Assembly (NCBI GenBank): GCA_022885665.1
Contig: JAGQDJ010000085.1
Coordinates: 1 to 64,000, forward strand
Direction of reading: 5' to 3'
DNA: 64,000 nucleotides
Origin: Triops longicaudatus
Taxonomy: Eukaryota; Arthropoda; Branchiopoda; Notostraca; Triopsidae
This document shows positions 21,949-33,871 of the stretch, in pieces. Numbering within the stretch: the first letter of the stretch is position 1; each line of letters opens with the position of its first letter. The notes under the pieces are model-generated. The model saw only the letters and a list, made by a program, of their open reading frames with translations, was not told where the DNA came from and ran no database searches. The position numbers were made by a program, and so were the translations under genes.

Positions 21949-24900
21949 TTAATCGCAGGGCTTCACTGATCCCAGTACTTTTCCTTCCCAGAGTGGCAAA
22001 ATTTCCGAGTCATCCATGATTTCTTGGTAGACAGGAATAGTGGGATCATCTTCGCACTGCATTTTAAAGTAGTACCTAAACACAAGGCTAAATGAGTTAT
22101 GCAGACAAAAATGAATGAGCAAACATTAAAAACGCTCACTGTTAAAAAAGAATGAGAGGAAATCTGAGCAAAATAATTAAAGAGAAAGACTAGTCACTGT
22201 CGCAAAACTTACTTGAACTTCTTCTTGTTAGGCAAGTTTTCTTTGAATTGCTTGAGAGTAATGTGCGGGCCAGGAATCCTTGTCCTGTAAGGCACGGTTT
22301 CGTCTCCAATGGTGAACATAACGACGGTCGAATCGGCTCCAGCCGACGCAGTCGTACCCGTACCCGTACTTGCACCTGTTGTACTCCCCCCTTCGACACC
22401 TTTACTGCTACCTGGCCGATGCTTCCGTAACGTTGATGAATTCGAGATAGGCCCTGCAGGGGGAAGCATGGATGCGCCGTCTCCTTGTGAAACAGTCCCA
22501 CGTACTGCTGAGCCAGGCCTAATTTCAAGACGAATGAACAAATTAGTACGGTGTTAAAAACTGGGAAGCGTAAGAAAAAAGAAGTTGCGAAGCTTTTCAA
22601 GTAATCATACTTAGGTTTGAGCTTAGCTTTGCCATCATCTGACATGGCTGTTCCATCGGCTCCTCCGCTTCCGCTATGTAAGGAGTGACTAATTAGCCCT
22701 CCTCCGCTAGACCATGCTCTTTCTTGGGAAGTTGAGCGAGATGAGGTATGAGTAGCTGCCTGCGCTTGTTTACGGCTACGCCTATTCGGTTAAAAGACAA
22801 CCGTTATATCGTGCGTGGTATGACGTCGTACCACCAACTACGTTACGTCCATGTAAGATTCTATGGTGACGGCAACGAGCTATGCGCGCACCGGTCTCTC
22901 ATAAAAAATGTCTCTAAGTCAAACATAGAGACGTAATCCACTACCACGTATAAACAGACACACAAAACCACAGACAAGTGAGTAATTATACGCTCTGGGA
23001 GCAGAAAATCAATAAATTTAAATGCCACGTAGTCAGAACAGAAAGACGAGTAAACTTAAAAATTAGCAATAAAATACATAACAAACTGTTTTATTACCTA
23101 GACGATCCAGGCGAAGTATTTGTACCGGTTCGTACACGATGTTTACTGGCATTGGCGTCTCGGTCGCCTTCTTGTCCCACACCTTGGTACTTGTCATTTT
23201 CCAAAATCCAGTTAAAAACTCTACAATAGAGTAAAGAAATGTCATGAGAAAGAGTTTAAACTTAATTTCACTATGGAAACTACTAAGTAATGCGAAGAAA
23301 ATACTAACCGTTCTTTGGAAGATACAGGTAGTGGCGGGTTGGTATAGGCAGTGGGCGGTGCATCTGAAATAACGGACACACCCGAATCAGGTTCAGGCGC
23401 TGGCAGTCGTTTCGGGACTCCACTTTTTCTGGGCAATTCCTTGCCACGGCAATTGCTTCCTGTCAGGTTCCCGAACGGTTGTCCGTCTCCATAACCTTTG
23501 TTCTTTCCGATTCCTACTTCGTAGTAATCCAAAATTGCTCCAGAATCAGCCGAGAAGGTTGAATTTGCGTCCTACAATGAAACAAAGTTATAAATAAGTA
23601 TAAAATAAATGTAAAATGTAAGCTTCAAACTAGTTTTCGTTATAGCGAACAATGAGACATTTTTTTTGTACTTGGTTATTTAATATTGACAAATATTTTA
23701 CCTTGTCTTTTCTTCGATGATGAATGTGCGATTTACCAGCATAAGCACTTGGGTAAAATGGAACTCCTGTTGGCACCGCGCGCCGTCGCGCTTCAGGAGA
23801 CCATGGTCGCGGAGACAGACCACCAGGCGATCGTAAAGGTGTCTGATCGGACCATATCCTCTGAACATGCTCGTCTAGCAAAGATTACAGACAATTACTG
23901 TTATGTTCAGCACAATCCTTTTTACTATAATTTTATTTTATTAACATTTTGGCCTCTCATGTATAGCTTTCTTTTGTCTTTAACTTGTATTTATTTCTTA
24001 CCTAAAATAGCTTGAGTATCAGATTCAGACGCAACTCCTAACCGTTGTAAAGCATCCACTAACGTTTTGTTGATGTTTCCACTATTCCGATGGGGATGTA
24101 TACACTCGTCGCCAGGACAAGTTTCTTCATCATGCTAAGGAGAGAGAGTGTAAATCATTAGATTTTTCTTTTCACATTACTATTAATATTGTTATTTGGT
24201 ACTAAGGAAGGAAAAGTAATGTTACTTACAGCCTGCAACTTCTTCTCTAATTTTTCTTCTGCTTCTTGCTGCCGTTTTACGTTCTCTAGTTTAGGCAAAA
24301 GCAACGCAAAGAACTTTTGGGCTTCTTGTGGAGGAACCATTTCTTTGGTAATCCGTTGAGTGCGCGGAATCACCATTTGGTGCATGGCCGCATCTCGGTT
24401 TTGCGCTGCGTTTTCTTTCACTTGGCGGTGCATACGTCGTTGTTGCTTCTTCGTTGGTCTCACAGGATATCCAATCGACATATTATCCCTATTCACAGAA
24501 AACCAGATTAGTTATTCCATTCATAGCCGATCAAATGTCATTTTTTTTAATAATAGTAATTAAAACTTACACTGAAGTGTCTGTCAATGAGTGCGTGTCG
24601 TCAGTTTGAGCATCTGAGCTTAAGCTTTGAAGCTCAGAATCTTGGCGCGAAACCGGATTGTATGACGAGTAAGCATACGAGTACGGGTTCACGGGTGGTG
24701 GCATACCCATTCTCGCACCCATTAAGCCCATTGCGTGAGAATACGATCTAAAAGAAGAGAAAATTGAGGATCAAATGTTTTTCATATCCGAAAAAATTAC
24801 ACTAATAATAATCCTTTAATATTACAAATTAATTTACCCTAAGGTGTCTAATTTGCCCCGACCGGAGAGAGGACCCGGAATCATACTGGATCGCTTTCTT

Positions 24901-26088
24901 TCCGTGGCGGCAATGGCAGATTGAGTAAGGGGCATGCAAAGTTCTGAATCTTCATGGACGGTGGCTAAGGTCCCACTCATGACCACACCTACTGAGGCTC
25001 CCGGAGGCGGCAAGAAAACTGAAGGTGGAGCTTTTTCTTTTTCAAAACTAGCCAAAGGTGATTCCTCCCCGTAAGGAGCGTTAAAAAGCTTTGCTGGATG
25101 GTTGTGTTCGTCACGTTTAGATCTTTGGGCCTCGGGTCCATTTTGCATTTGCTAGAAAAACCATGTGAAATTAAGTTTCCTTTTCCGCAAATATATTGTG
25201 CTCAAAACTTTCGGATTTTTACCTGAATATACTGCAAATACACTTCCGATTTCAAGAAATTCGGGTAAGTAGCTTTGTTCATGAAATCTTCCACTTCTTG
25301 TTGAGCTTTGTCGAAGATGTTTTCCACTAGTCCTTTCTTTGACGCTACTTTTTCTCCAATTTCTTGCCGTACCCGTTCTGATAGTCCACCCAACTGATGC
25401 GAACGAATATACCGCCGATGGATCACTTTAATTAACATAGGAATCTCTTCCGGGTCCTCTAAGCTCCTCTTTTTGAGTCCTTGGCACGCAAACCAAAACT
25501 AAACAAATAGAAATCTCATTAGCGAATCATTATTTACCTGGGATGACAAATAAACACAGACATTAAACATACATAAAATGCTGCAAACAAAGTAACTACT
25601 GTAAACAAAAGAAAATTTTTACGTCGAGGAGATCACGACAGCCTTCTTGTTCCAGGTACCGGGAATAGAGTTGAACACCATCTTCGTCAGAGAGTAAATT
25701 TAACAAGTTTTCCGCCCAACGCAAGTAAGGTGGGGTTTCAGGTAAAGGGGGTGTGCCGTTGGCACTTCCTTCTGCTGGCTCGTAACCCCGACTGCTTGAA
25801 GATTCTTGAGGAGTAAGAAAATCATATTTGCGGCCTGGAATCCGTTGCGGCTCGCTCCGATGCGATGTAACACCTCGAAAGGTGGCGTTACCAGACACCG
25901 CTGCATCATTCCCACCTAAACAAAAGAAATTGGTATTATTCTACTGGAACTTCTATTGAAACAGTCTCCAATTATTTTATATTTTAATAATTATCATTAC
26001 CGGGGAAAACAGGCGGTCGGGGCAAGTTTTCTTGAAAGCCCCCAAAAGCTGAAGCAAAGACATCTTTTCTCGCCTGATTCGAACCCAT
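21949..26088 (-). CDS. Axin: Axin, scaffold of the beta-catenin destruction complex
   Basis: Negative regulator of Wnt signalling that scaffolds APC, GSK3, CK1 and beta-catenin. Thirteen exons encode 900 aa: 26088-26001, 25915-25623, 25498-25223, 25151-24838, 24747-24571, 24488-24230, 24134-24002, 23874-23702, 23571-23309, 23220-23098, 22781-22611, 22518-22213, 22075-21949. The N-terminus has a tankyrase-binding-like PRPPVFPG at residues 23-30. The RGS domain (APC-binding) covers about 94-219 (LRWAENLLNLL, FWFACQGLKKRSLEDPEEIP, YLQYIQ). SLTDTSVDNM precedes the GSK3-binding helix at about 435-469 (EAQKFFALLLPKLENV, REAEEKLE-like REPEAT). The beta-catenin-binding segment is about 510-530 (ILDEHVQRIWSDQTPLRSPG). 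The DIX polymerisation domain is about 818-897 (VVMFTIGDETVPYRTRIPG, ITLKQFKENL, YYFKMQCEDD). All domains of full-length axin are present. Confidence 0.96.
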
Positions 26089-27491
26089 GTCGCTTCGGAG
26101 GGCGTTCCAAACCTATGAAGAAGTAAGCAACAAAAATAAGGGTGATCATTAGTGAGGGATTAATGGGTCACATATGCAAATTTGCTCTCTTCGATAACGA
26201 GAGCTAGCGGAGGAGTTCCATGTTTTGTAAGAGGTTCTAAAGAGCTTTTCAAGAGAATGGTTGAGGCTTGGGCGTCATTTTGGAGAACTCTTGTATTGTG
26301 GGTAGGAAACAAAAGCAAGAAACCGTTGATTATGAGGAAAGCTTGAAATCAATATTAAAGAAGAATAAAAGTTTCTACCAATGAGGAAAATTTAAACCAA
26401 ACTGCGCTAAGTTCTGCGCGCGACGTGAGCATTGTTTCTTGCGAACTTTTTTGTTTTAATGCTTTTTTTGCAGCGTAGGGGAGAAGGAACGAAGGCAGGA
26501 GGGGATTGAAGAGCACTTTTAATCAGGAGAAGGGGAATGCAGGCAAGAGTAATTGGTTTCTGAGCTTCTCATCTCAATGAACGATTGTGTGGTATGTTTT
26601 AAACTATTGTTGTGGGATCCATTTCAAAATTTGGGTTAAAGATTGATTTTGAAACTGAGCTACGACACCAATTTTTTAATTTCAAGGAAAGATAACCGTT
26701 AAGCAGTCAGAATAGGTAGACTTTTAAGAAAACAAGCTATCCATTCATACCTGATTAAGTAAATTTTAACGCCATGGACGATCCATTGGAGAGAGAAAAA
26801 AGAGTACGCACAATATTCCGAAAAAAATTTGTCACAATTTTGAAAAGGGTTTCCCGGATACACAGGTTCGAAAAGTTATCCAAACAGTTCACGGGAAATG
26901 TTTAATACATTGGATTGTAGTGACCACAAACACACAGCACTTGCCCCCGAACGATCGCTTCAGGTTGTCACCTTTGCATGCATTCTAGTCCGAGGAGAAG
27001 TTTCTTTGAAGAGGGGGAAGCTCCAAGGGAAGCTGGATATGGAGTTTGAATTACGAAAGCAACGGTGGCGCCTTCTTTCCTTTGAAAGGCGCTTTAAGCT
27101 TGCTTTGGCGGTAACTTTCTGTCGTAGTGATTGACATGAGATAACAAATCATCCCGTATTTTTCCTTTTCTTTTTACACACTAAACCGCTTATGACTATT
27201 TATTTTATAATGTTTTGACGCAAAAAAATGAACTGTAAGAAATTCTCTATAATTAAATAATGTTTATAACCTTAAAAAAGATTAAATGTTTAGTCGTAAA
27301 GTAAGAAGAGCGCCAAAGCCATATTGTAACTTCATGGGCGCCGATTTAAGCTTTTCGTCCTAAATCGGAGACATTTTTGCAGGATTCCACATACCTTCTA
27401 ATCTGTAACCTCCTTGATCTGTAAGTGTACTCGTAGGGTTTCGAAAGCAGTCGTAATCATGTTCACTTACATTGTTGATTGGAATACGGTA
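26089..27491. other. Axin upstream region
   Basis: It probably holds the axin promoter and possibly a 5' noncoding exon. An open frame at 26898-27134 shows nothing recognisable. The distal end contains sequence leading into a MITE-like repeat. Confidence 0.4.
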
Positions 27492-27627
27492 CAGTAAAAT
27501 CTCGCTATGACATGCACAGGTTATAACGAACAGTCGAGTACTGTGGACTTTGTCCACAGGTCTCGGGAGACGTCTATGTAAATGTATAGGGAAAGAGTCG
27601 GTTTTAACGGACTCGCCTCTGAAAATT

Positions 27628-27640
<13 letters not shown>
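27492..27640 (+). mobile_element. Pogo/Tigger-like MITE copy (right end unclear)
   Basis: It begins CAGTAAAATCTCGCT directly after TA, the target dinucleotide of Tc1/mariner-pogo elements, and continues into GGTTATAACGAACAGTCGAG. This matches the copies at 49207-49373 (reverse orientation) and 59298-59473. The right terminus cannot be placed; the similarity fades before the (ATT)n tract. Confidence 0.6.
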
Positions 27641-27828
<188 letters not shown>

Positions 27829-29127
27829 TTCCTGCATTTGCGCGTAATTTGCCTTATTAGTAACAGAAAATTTGCAACGCTCGATTCCATACGAACAGAT
27901 CCTTTCCTGCCCAGCTTTATTTGTCCGGATTTATAACTTGAAGGCAAATCCCCTACGCGTGTTTTGCATTTTTATCTTAGATTTATCTAAGTTTTATTCT
28001 TGTTCAGCTTTAAGACTATGTACGAGACTACGAGGTTTTTGCGTCCGGATTAGTCGTTTTGGTATAAGGGCTGACCGTTTTCACACGTACCCTCATAGAT
28101 TGACAACAGATTCGAGCGTCGCGCCAATTTAGCGATTATGACCGCTAGGTGGCTATGCAATGTTTCGATTCGGTTTCGGAAGCAAAACATCATATGTGCG
28201 TGTTGAAATTATACAATCCGTTTCATTGTTAACCCTTAATTGCAAGCCATGGTGTTGTGATTCTCATCATCAAATGACAAGCTTGTGACATGGGATGAAG
28301 AAGGCAGTTTCCACCAGATCGAAGAACTCAACAAGAGTACGGTCCACAATGACAAACCGTCAAGTAGGTCCAAATAACCATTGGAATATTTAAATTATTT
28401 CATTTTAAATTATAAGTGGTTCGTAACGATTTTTGTTCGTTCTAGGTTTGTAGCTTCCCGAAATTACAGTTTATTTTATTAAAGTAATTTATAACTCCTC
28501 TCGTGTTGTAGACAGGAAAGGTATCTCGCGTATATTTATTTACATCCCTCGCTCTACGCGACTTCCTTCACACTCTATGCTCTACGCGACACTTTATTCT
28601 TACCTCGTGATTTTTAGCCCAGTTTAAAGTTGTTGTTTTTATTTACTTTCCTTCTTTCTCTATTTCTTTCTTTTTTTTTCTGACTGACTGACTGAAATCT
28701 CGGAACTGGATCGCTCTCTCGTTTATCTGATTGGATTTAGACATGAGCTCAAACTAAATTATGTTTGAACAACGACAATGATTGAGCTCAACGTGAATGG
28801 TTTTGACCTGAACAAGAATACAATATATGCTCAGCATAAATTCTTTCTACGTAAACATATAATGCTGACTTCCACATGGCGTCTTTTGACTTGAACGGGA
28901 AGTTAGTTGAGCTCAACATAAATCCTTTTAAGCTCAACCATTCGATTGTCATTTGATCGGAACGTCGCCTATTTTTGCGAACCGGGCTTTTCTTTAAAAA
29001 GCAATCCGAATTGTGGCAATGATGTATGATGACTCGGAGAACTACCCATTTGCCTCCAGGTATTCCAATAAATAGAAGCAATACGCATTCCGTGTAATTT
29101 ATCCTAATTTTTGGTGTATTGTTCCAG
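27829..29127. other. Repeat-rich intergenic region, no gene recognised
   Basis: Contains GTCCGGATT-type fragments near 27925 and 28042 resembling those beside the microsatellite, and a short CTGA repeat at 28680. No convincing exon is seen until the sushi exon. Confidence 0.4.
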
Positions 29128-29318
29128 GATGTCACGATCCACCAGTAGTACCTTATGCGAATGTCTTGAAAGATGGAATCTGGCCCGTTGGATCGCAATA
29201 TCGTTATTCTTGCCTACCAGGTTATTACCTGTCACGTAGTGAATACTTGGAATGCACAGCGGAGAAATGGATTGGTGACGTACCAAAGTGCTTACCTGTC
29301 GCCTGTTCGCAGCCCAGG
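29128..29318 (+). CDS. Orphan sushi (CCP/SCR) domain exon
   Basis: An exon bounded by a good acceptor (TTGTTCCAG at 29119-29127) and a GT donor at 29319 encodes one complete sushi domain. It contains CHDPPVVPYANV, GSQYRYSCLPGYYLS, EYLECTAEKWIG and VPKCLP, giving the four cysteines and the Trp of the fold. It enters in phase 1 and leaves in phase 0. I could not find partner exons with matching phase nearby. Just upstream (29030-29060) a decayed stretch reads LGELPICLQ, like the end of another sushi domain, but two stop codons precede it. It may therefore be part of a gene with long introns or a pseudogene fragment. Sushi proteins are extracellular or membrane adhesion/complement-like proteins. 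Confidence 0.55.
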
Positions 29319-29629
29319 GTATTGGCTAAATATTTATTAGTACATTTTTTGCAACGCCTCTGCAAACCTCAGCAAATAGCGACGCGTGCACGCTAAGTAG
29401 GGTCAATCTCTGTACTGAAGGCCTCTACACATCATCATCGTTATGCGGGTCTCGGTTGGATGTAGTTTTTGATACAGACTTCTTTTCCTGCGCGACGTTC
29501 TACTCCCACTGCCAATTTCAGTCTGGGCAGACCCTCGGGTGACGGACAGAAACTAGCTAAGGTGGAAAAATCGCCGCTAGGAAAATCGATCCATTTTGAA
29601 TCACGGACAACGAGCGCGGAAATATAAAA

Positions 29630-29890
29630 ACAGTCACTGGACTGCAGCCAACCAGCCTCAAGGGCCACAAAAGCGATTGCCAGTCACCGTAAGTGTTGTA
29701 TTCTGACTTGAAATTTGATTTTATCACACACAAATCCATTTGTCTATTTCGCAGAATTCAATACATTTTATAAACTCGCAATCTTCTCATTTATTTTCCG
29801 CGTACTAACAAGGAAATTTCGTGTACCGAAAAGCGCTTTTGGCTAGAAACGCTAAAAACAATAAAAATGCAGGAAATAAATATGCACGTG
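29630..29890 (+). repeat. Dispersed repeat, copy 1 (second copy at 63705-64000, inverted)
   Basis: About 260 bp that aligns, in inverse orientation, with the last ~300 bp of the window. Shared blocks include GCCAACCAGCCT, AAAAGCGATTGCCAGTC, AAATTTGATTTTATCAC, ATCCATTTGTCTATTT, CAGAATTCAATACATTTT and TATTTTCCGCGT. The identity by eye is roughly 80-85%. On the minus strand an open frame of about 75 codons (29441-29668) runs into this repeat and may be a fragment of an element-encoded protein, which I do not recognise. Confidence 0.7.
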
Positions 29891-30846
29891 CAAACAATAG
29901 AATGAAGAGTAGACCACGTGCCTCACAACACATGATTTTGAGTTGAAACATGTTCGTGGTTTTCGTCCCACTTAACGCTAGTTTTCGACTGATTGATATC
30001 ATTGATTCCTTATTACGGTTTCTTTCAGATTTTATTCAACTTAATAAGTCAACTTGAGCTTTGTCTAGGTTTACTGTACGAAAATAATTTATAAGTGAAT
30101 TACTCATTCTTTTCAGGAGTTTTTTTTTATAGAAATATGTTATGGATCGTACACGCACAGTCAAACAGTACTCACGTATTTCAGCGGATCAGGAAGAGCC
30201 GCTTTCGCATGAGCTAAATCCCGGTCTCGTTCTTACGATAAGTTTGTAACATCCCAGCCCTCCAGAAATGACGGCACAGAAGTCGACCTTATTGTATACG
30301 GCTTTCAATTGTCCAAAATTACAAAGAGTAAAAAAACTATTCCAGTGAATTTAAAAAAATCTTAATCGAACGTTAGATATAGTTACTGACATTTTACAAA
30401 AGAACTCATGAAATCATTAACTAAAGTATTCTACGAGGTATAGAAAATATTTATAGATTGGAACAAAAGATAATTAGAAAACAGTGACGGACATCAGTAC
30501 TACAATATTTTTCTAAGTTTTAATACCTGCTTGATTAAGCACATCCTTAAAGCGGACACTAGAATTAAACAACGATCATCTTAAGATGCAAACTGAATTT
30601 AATTCCAAGTCGTCCGAAGTTTCAGTTCGATTTCCATTTGACTAGAAATGTTATTTTTCTGTATTCCTTACAAAATCACACGAAGTCGTTATACAAGTTC
30701 GTGGGTGCATAGAGAAGGCCATATGTAATAAATTGTCACGAGGCACACTCGTTACCCTTCCAATCAGACGTGCGTCACAGAAACCGCCACCTTCATGAAA
30801 TCACGCAACACAACTGTATTTTGGCGGTTTTTCCTTTGAGCTCAAA

Positions 30847-33800
30847 CTATCGTCCCTTTTTACCGGAATGAAAAAGAATAGATTTGTACTGTTCAATGTG
30901 CTTCAAGATATACTCTGGTGCGTAGTTGTGCTCTCCCTCTTGCTCTAGACTGGTCCGTTTAAAGGGTTTACTACCGTCAAACCATTCTCCATTGTCAATT
31001 AATCGCTGGAGGTAGTCCAGCTTCAATTTTTCGGGATAATCCCCCCACCGAGGCGCATCTGCGCGTTGGGCGGACATCAATTTGTCCCGGATACCCTCTG
31101 AGTTGTAACACCAGGAACAATGAAACCCTGCGTAATGACCATGTGCTCCCGCAGTCCACAATCGTACCGGATTTCCTTCTTCTATGTACTTGTTCACTTT
31201 GGGAATAAAATCCATTTCATTCAAGCGATTGCGCCGAATAGCCATCACCTGGTTGTCATAAACTTCACGTATCATGCGAATGGTAGCTGCTGCCACAACT
31301 TCCGTCATCTCCTCTCCCTTTTTCCAGAAAAATCCATAGACGGACCACCGTAGTGCAAAACGCACCGGTTCAGGGTAGCCGTCGTACAATTTCAAAAACA
31401 GAAGTAAATCTTTGCGAGGAATTTCGTCCGCATCCAAAAGGACCAGTAAGTCATCATCTCTTAGGCCTTTGATACGTCTAAAGCCTTCAGTACCCATATA
31501 ATTCCGTAAGTACGTATCTGCGTACCAGCCGTCAGTTTTGCCCTCGGGCGGGAAATGATCCAAGAATACATAGACAATCTTCGAATGGTATTCGTTCATA
31601 AATCCGTTAGCTGCAGAAAAACGATCTAAGAAATGCAGAGGTTTAGGATCACCGCCGGCGGTGTAATTCGACTCGCAGATAAGGTAAACGTCCACAGCGT
31701 CACCTAGCTCTTCTAAATGAGCTTGAAACATTTCAAACTCGTGGTGAACGTTGAAGGCATGGATCAGGCGACGAGGCTTGTCTCGGCGACGGAGATTCAT
31801 ATGAGCACAGTTTTCCTTTGCACAGCCGTACCAGACAGACTCAGGAATTCCGCAGTCTTCACCGAAGTAATTGGGCTTACAAACACATTTCATAGGCGCG
31901 GATACATTAGCACTGGGCCAAGTTTGGTTCTGATCGGTGCCTGGAAGAAAGCACACCTTTGTTTCGTCAACAGCGTTGGATAATAGTCTGAAGTAAGCCC
32001 CAGGATCGGAAAGGGTAGATGGCAGCTCGGGGAGAAAGAACGGTCTATTTGAAAACGCAGTTTCGTAAGTTATCCGATACGTCTTCGAAGGCAAAGTAAA
32101 ACTCCACGGAATTATGTTTCCTGGAGGCTGACTGTGAAGGCCATATCGGTTTTGGTACATCGCCAAGAAAAAGAGAATCACTAGAACCTAAGAAAAGCCG
32201 GTGTTAGTAGGGGTTTCGCGAAAAAAAAAACAGAAAATTATCGAAACGTCAATAATAATAATTCTACTAAAAATAACGCTAACAAACTAACTGATAATAA
32301 GTAGAAAATTTCTTTCTGTGACTAAAAAAGGCAAGTATTTATGAGAGTTTTATGGTAAAAAGAAGATAAAGAGGAATTCTGAAAGAGAAATGGCCTTCGT
32401 CATAATACCAAGACATTTGAGTACCAGTACAACTAACAATATTTAAACACTGAAATGATAGTATAGCCAAACGTTGCTTTAACAGATACCGGTTGTGACA
32501 GACAATGGGCTAAAGGTCCACATATCCCGGCGAAACAAAAGGTGTTTACACCAATATAGGCTACTACGGACAATTTATAATTAATAAAAGTTATAATTAA
32601 TATAAGGGGCAAATTTACCAACCCCTTTTGTGTTGTTCTAACCAGGTTTGACTGCAGAAAAAAAGTACAGCAAATCGTGTCGTAAATAAATGTATATTCT
32701 CAATACATTGATAATGTTTCGAATTGTGATATTTGTTTCACACATGGTACTTAAAAATACTGAACCTTATCAGTAAAAATCAGATTACAAACGATAAGTT
32801 GCTTTACAACTACTTTTTATGTAAATTAATTTTGCTACAAATCATTGCGTAAGCCACGCTCCAGTATATTTGACTTAAACACTCTTGGACACTTAGTCAG
32901 CGCATGTAAATCGTGAAACCCATTAAACTGGTATTTATGACCGTTTGGTTTCCTGGTCACCGAGCAAGTGATATGGCCACAAAAAAAGTAAAGTCCCGAA
33001 TTACGTCATGCGTTTAATGAATGCCATATACGCAACACGAGAGACAAAATCGTGATATCTAAGTGAAAAAGCTAACCTAAAAATTAAAAAAAGCTAAAAA
33101 ATGTATTCTTGTCGTTGAAGACGTGTTGCAATTCTGCGCGAGCTTAGGTGTTATCCACTATGATCAATCCACTCTGACGACAATTACCACGTGACCGGAA
33201 AACTAAAAAACTTGAACAAAATAGGCTAATAAACGATTCTTGCGTCAATTGCGTGAAAATATGACTAACAAGAATATCGAATGTCTGCAAAACTATCCCT
33301 ACGTTTTTCGTGTACAAGGCAACGAAACACTGCCCCAATTTCAGATTCACCTTAAAATATGTGGATAAAAAGCGGACGTAATTTGTCGGCATAAATGCAA
33401 AGCAGATCGATGCCTGACCACAATAGCACTGCGGTAAAACCTAGTGATACGGCACTGTACTGTGCAGGACATCATAGGTCAACCATTCCCCGGCTAGTTT
33501 GTAAGTTTGATTAAATTCTATAAATGACCTGGAAGCAAAGAACTTCGCCACAATGAGCTCAAACCCAACGTCATTGCGAAGTAGGGATTGGGTAATAGAG
33601 TGACTCAATGTGCACCACGTATTGATTCAGCTCCAACTAATTGTGGTATTTCTAGGTTGTTATACTACCCGAAAGGGTTACGCGATCGATTACACTCAAA
33701 AATGTGGAACCACATGAAAAACACTGGATAAATAATGAAAAAAAGGAAATTACCAGAAAGAGAAACTGAAATAGTTCCAGTTTTGAGAAGTGAACAATTG

Positions 33801-33871
33801 TTTACCTGAACAACGAATATTCCCCAGGTAGGTTTCCGAAAAATAGATTTACTCATACGCGAAAACCCCAT
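30847..33871 (-). CDS. MGAT3: Beta-1,4-mannosyl-glycoprotein beta-1,4-GlcNAc transferase (GT17, MGAT3-like)
   Basis: Golgi type II enzyme of the GnT-III family, which adds the bisecting GlcNAc to the N-glycan core mannose in vertebrates; the activity of arthropod members is less certain. Exons are 33871-33806 and 32187-30847, giving 468 aa. Exon 1 gives the cytoplasmic tail MGFSRMSKSIFRKPTW. The exon junction falls inside the membrane anchor, WGIFVVQVLVILFFLAMY, which reads through perfectly when spliced and supports the join. Next come an EGF-like cysteine patch (CVCKPNYFGEDCG) and the GT17 domain from about residue 160: RLIHAFNVHHEFEMFQAHL, DVYLICESNYTAGG, the acidic motif LLDADEIPR (about 274-279) and GFHCSWCYNSEGIRDKL. 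Intron 1 is 1,618 bp. Confidence 0.93.

Noticed and set aside
28261..28372. Possible transposase fragment (frame reading LVTWDEEGSFHQIEEL)
   Set aside because: Too short, with no DDE or helix-turn-helix signature; cannot be told from chance.
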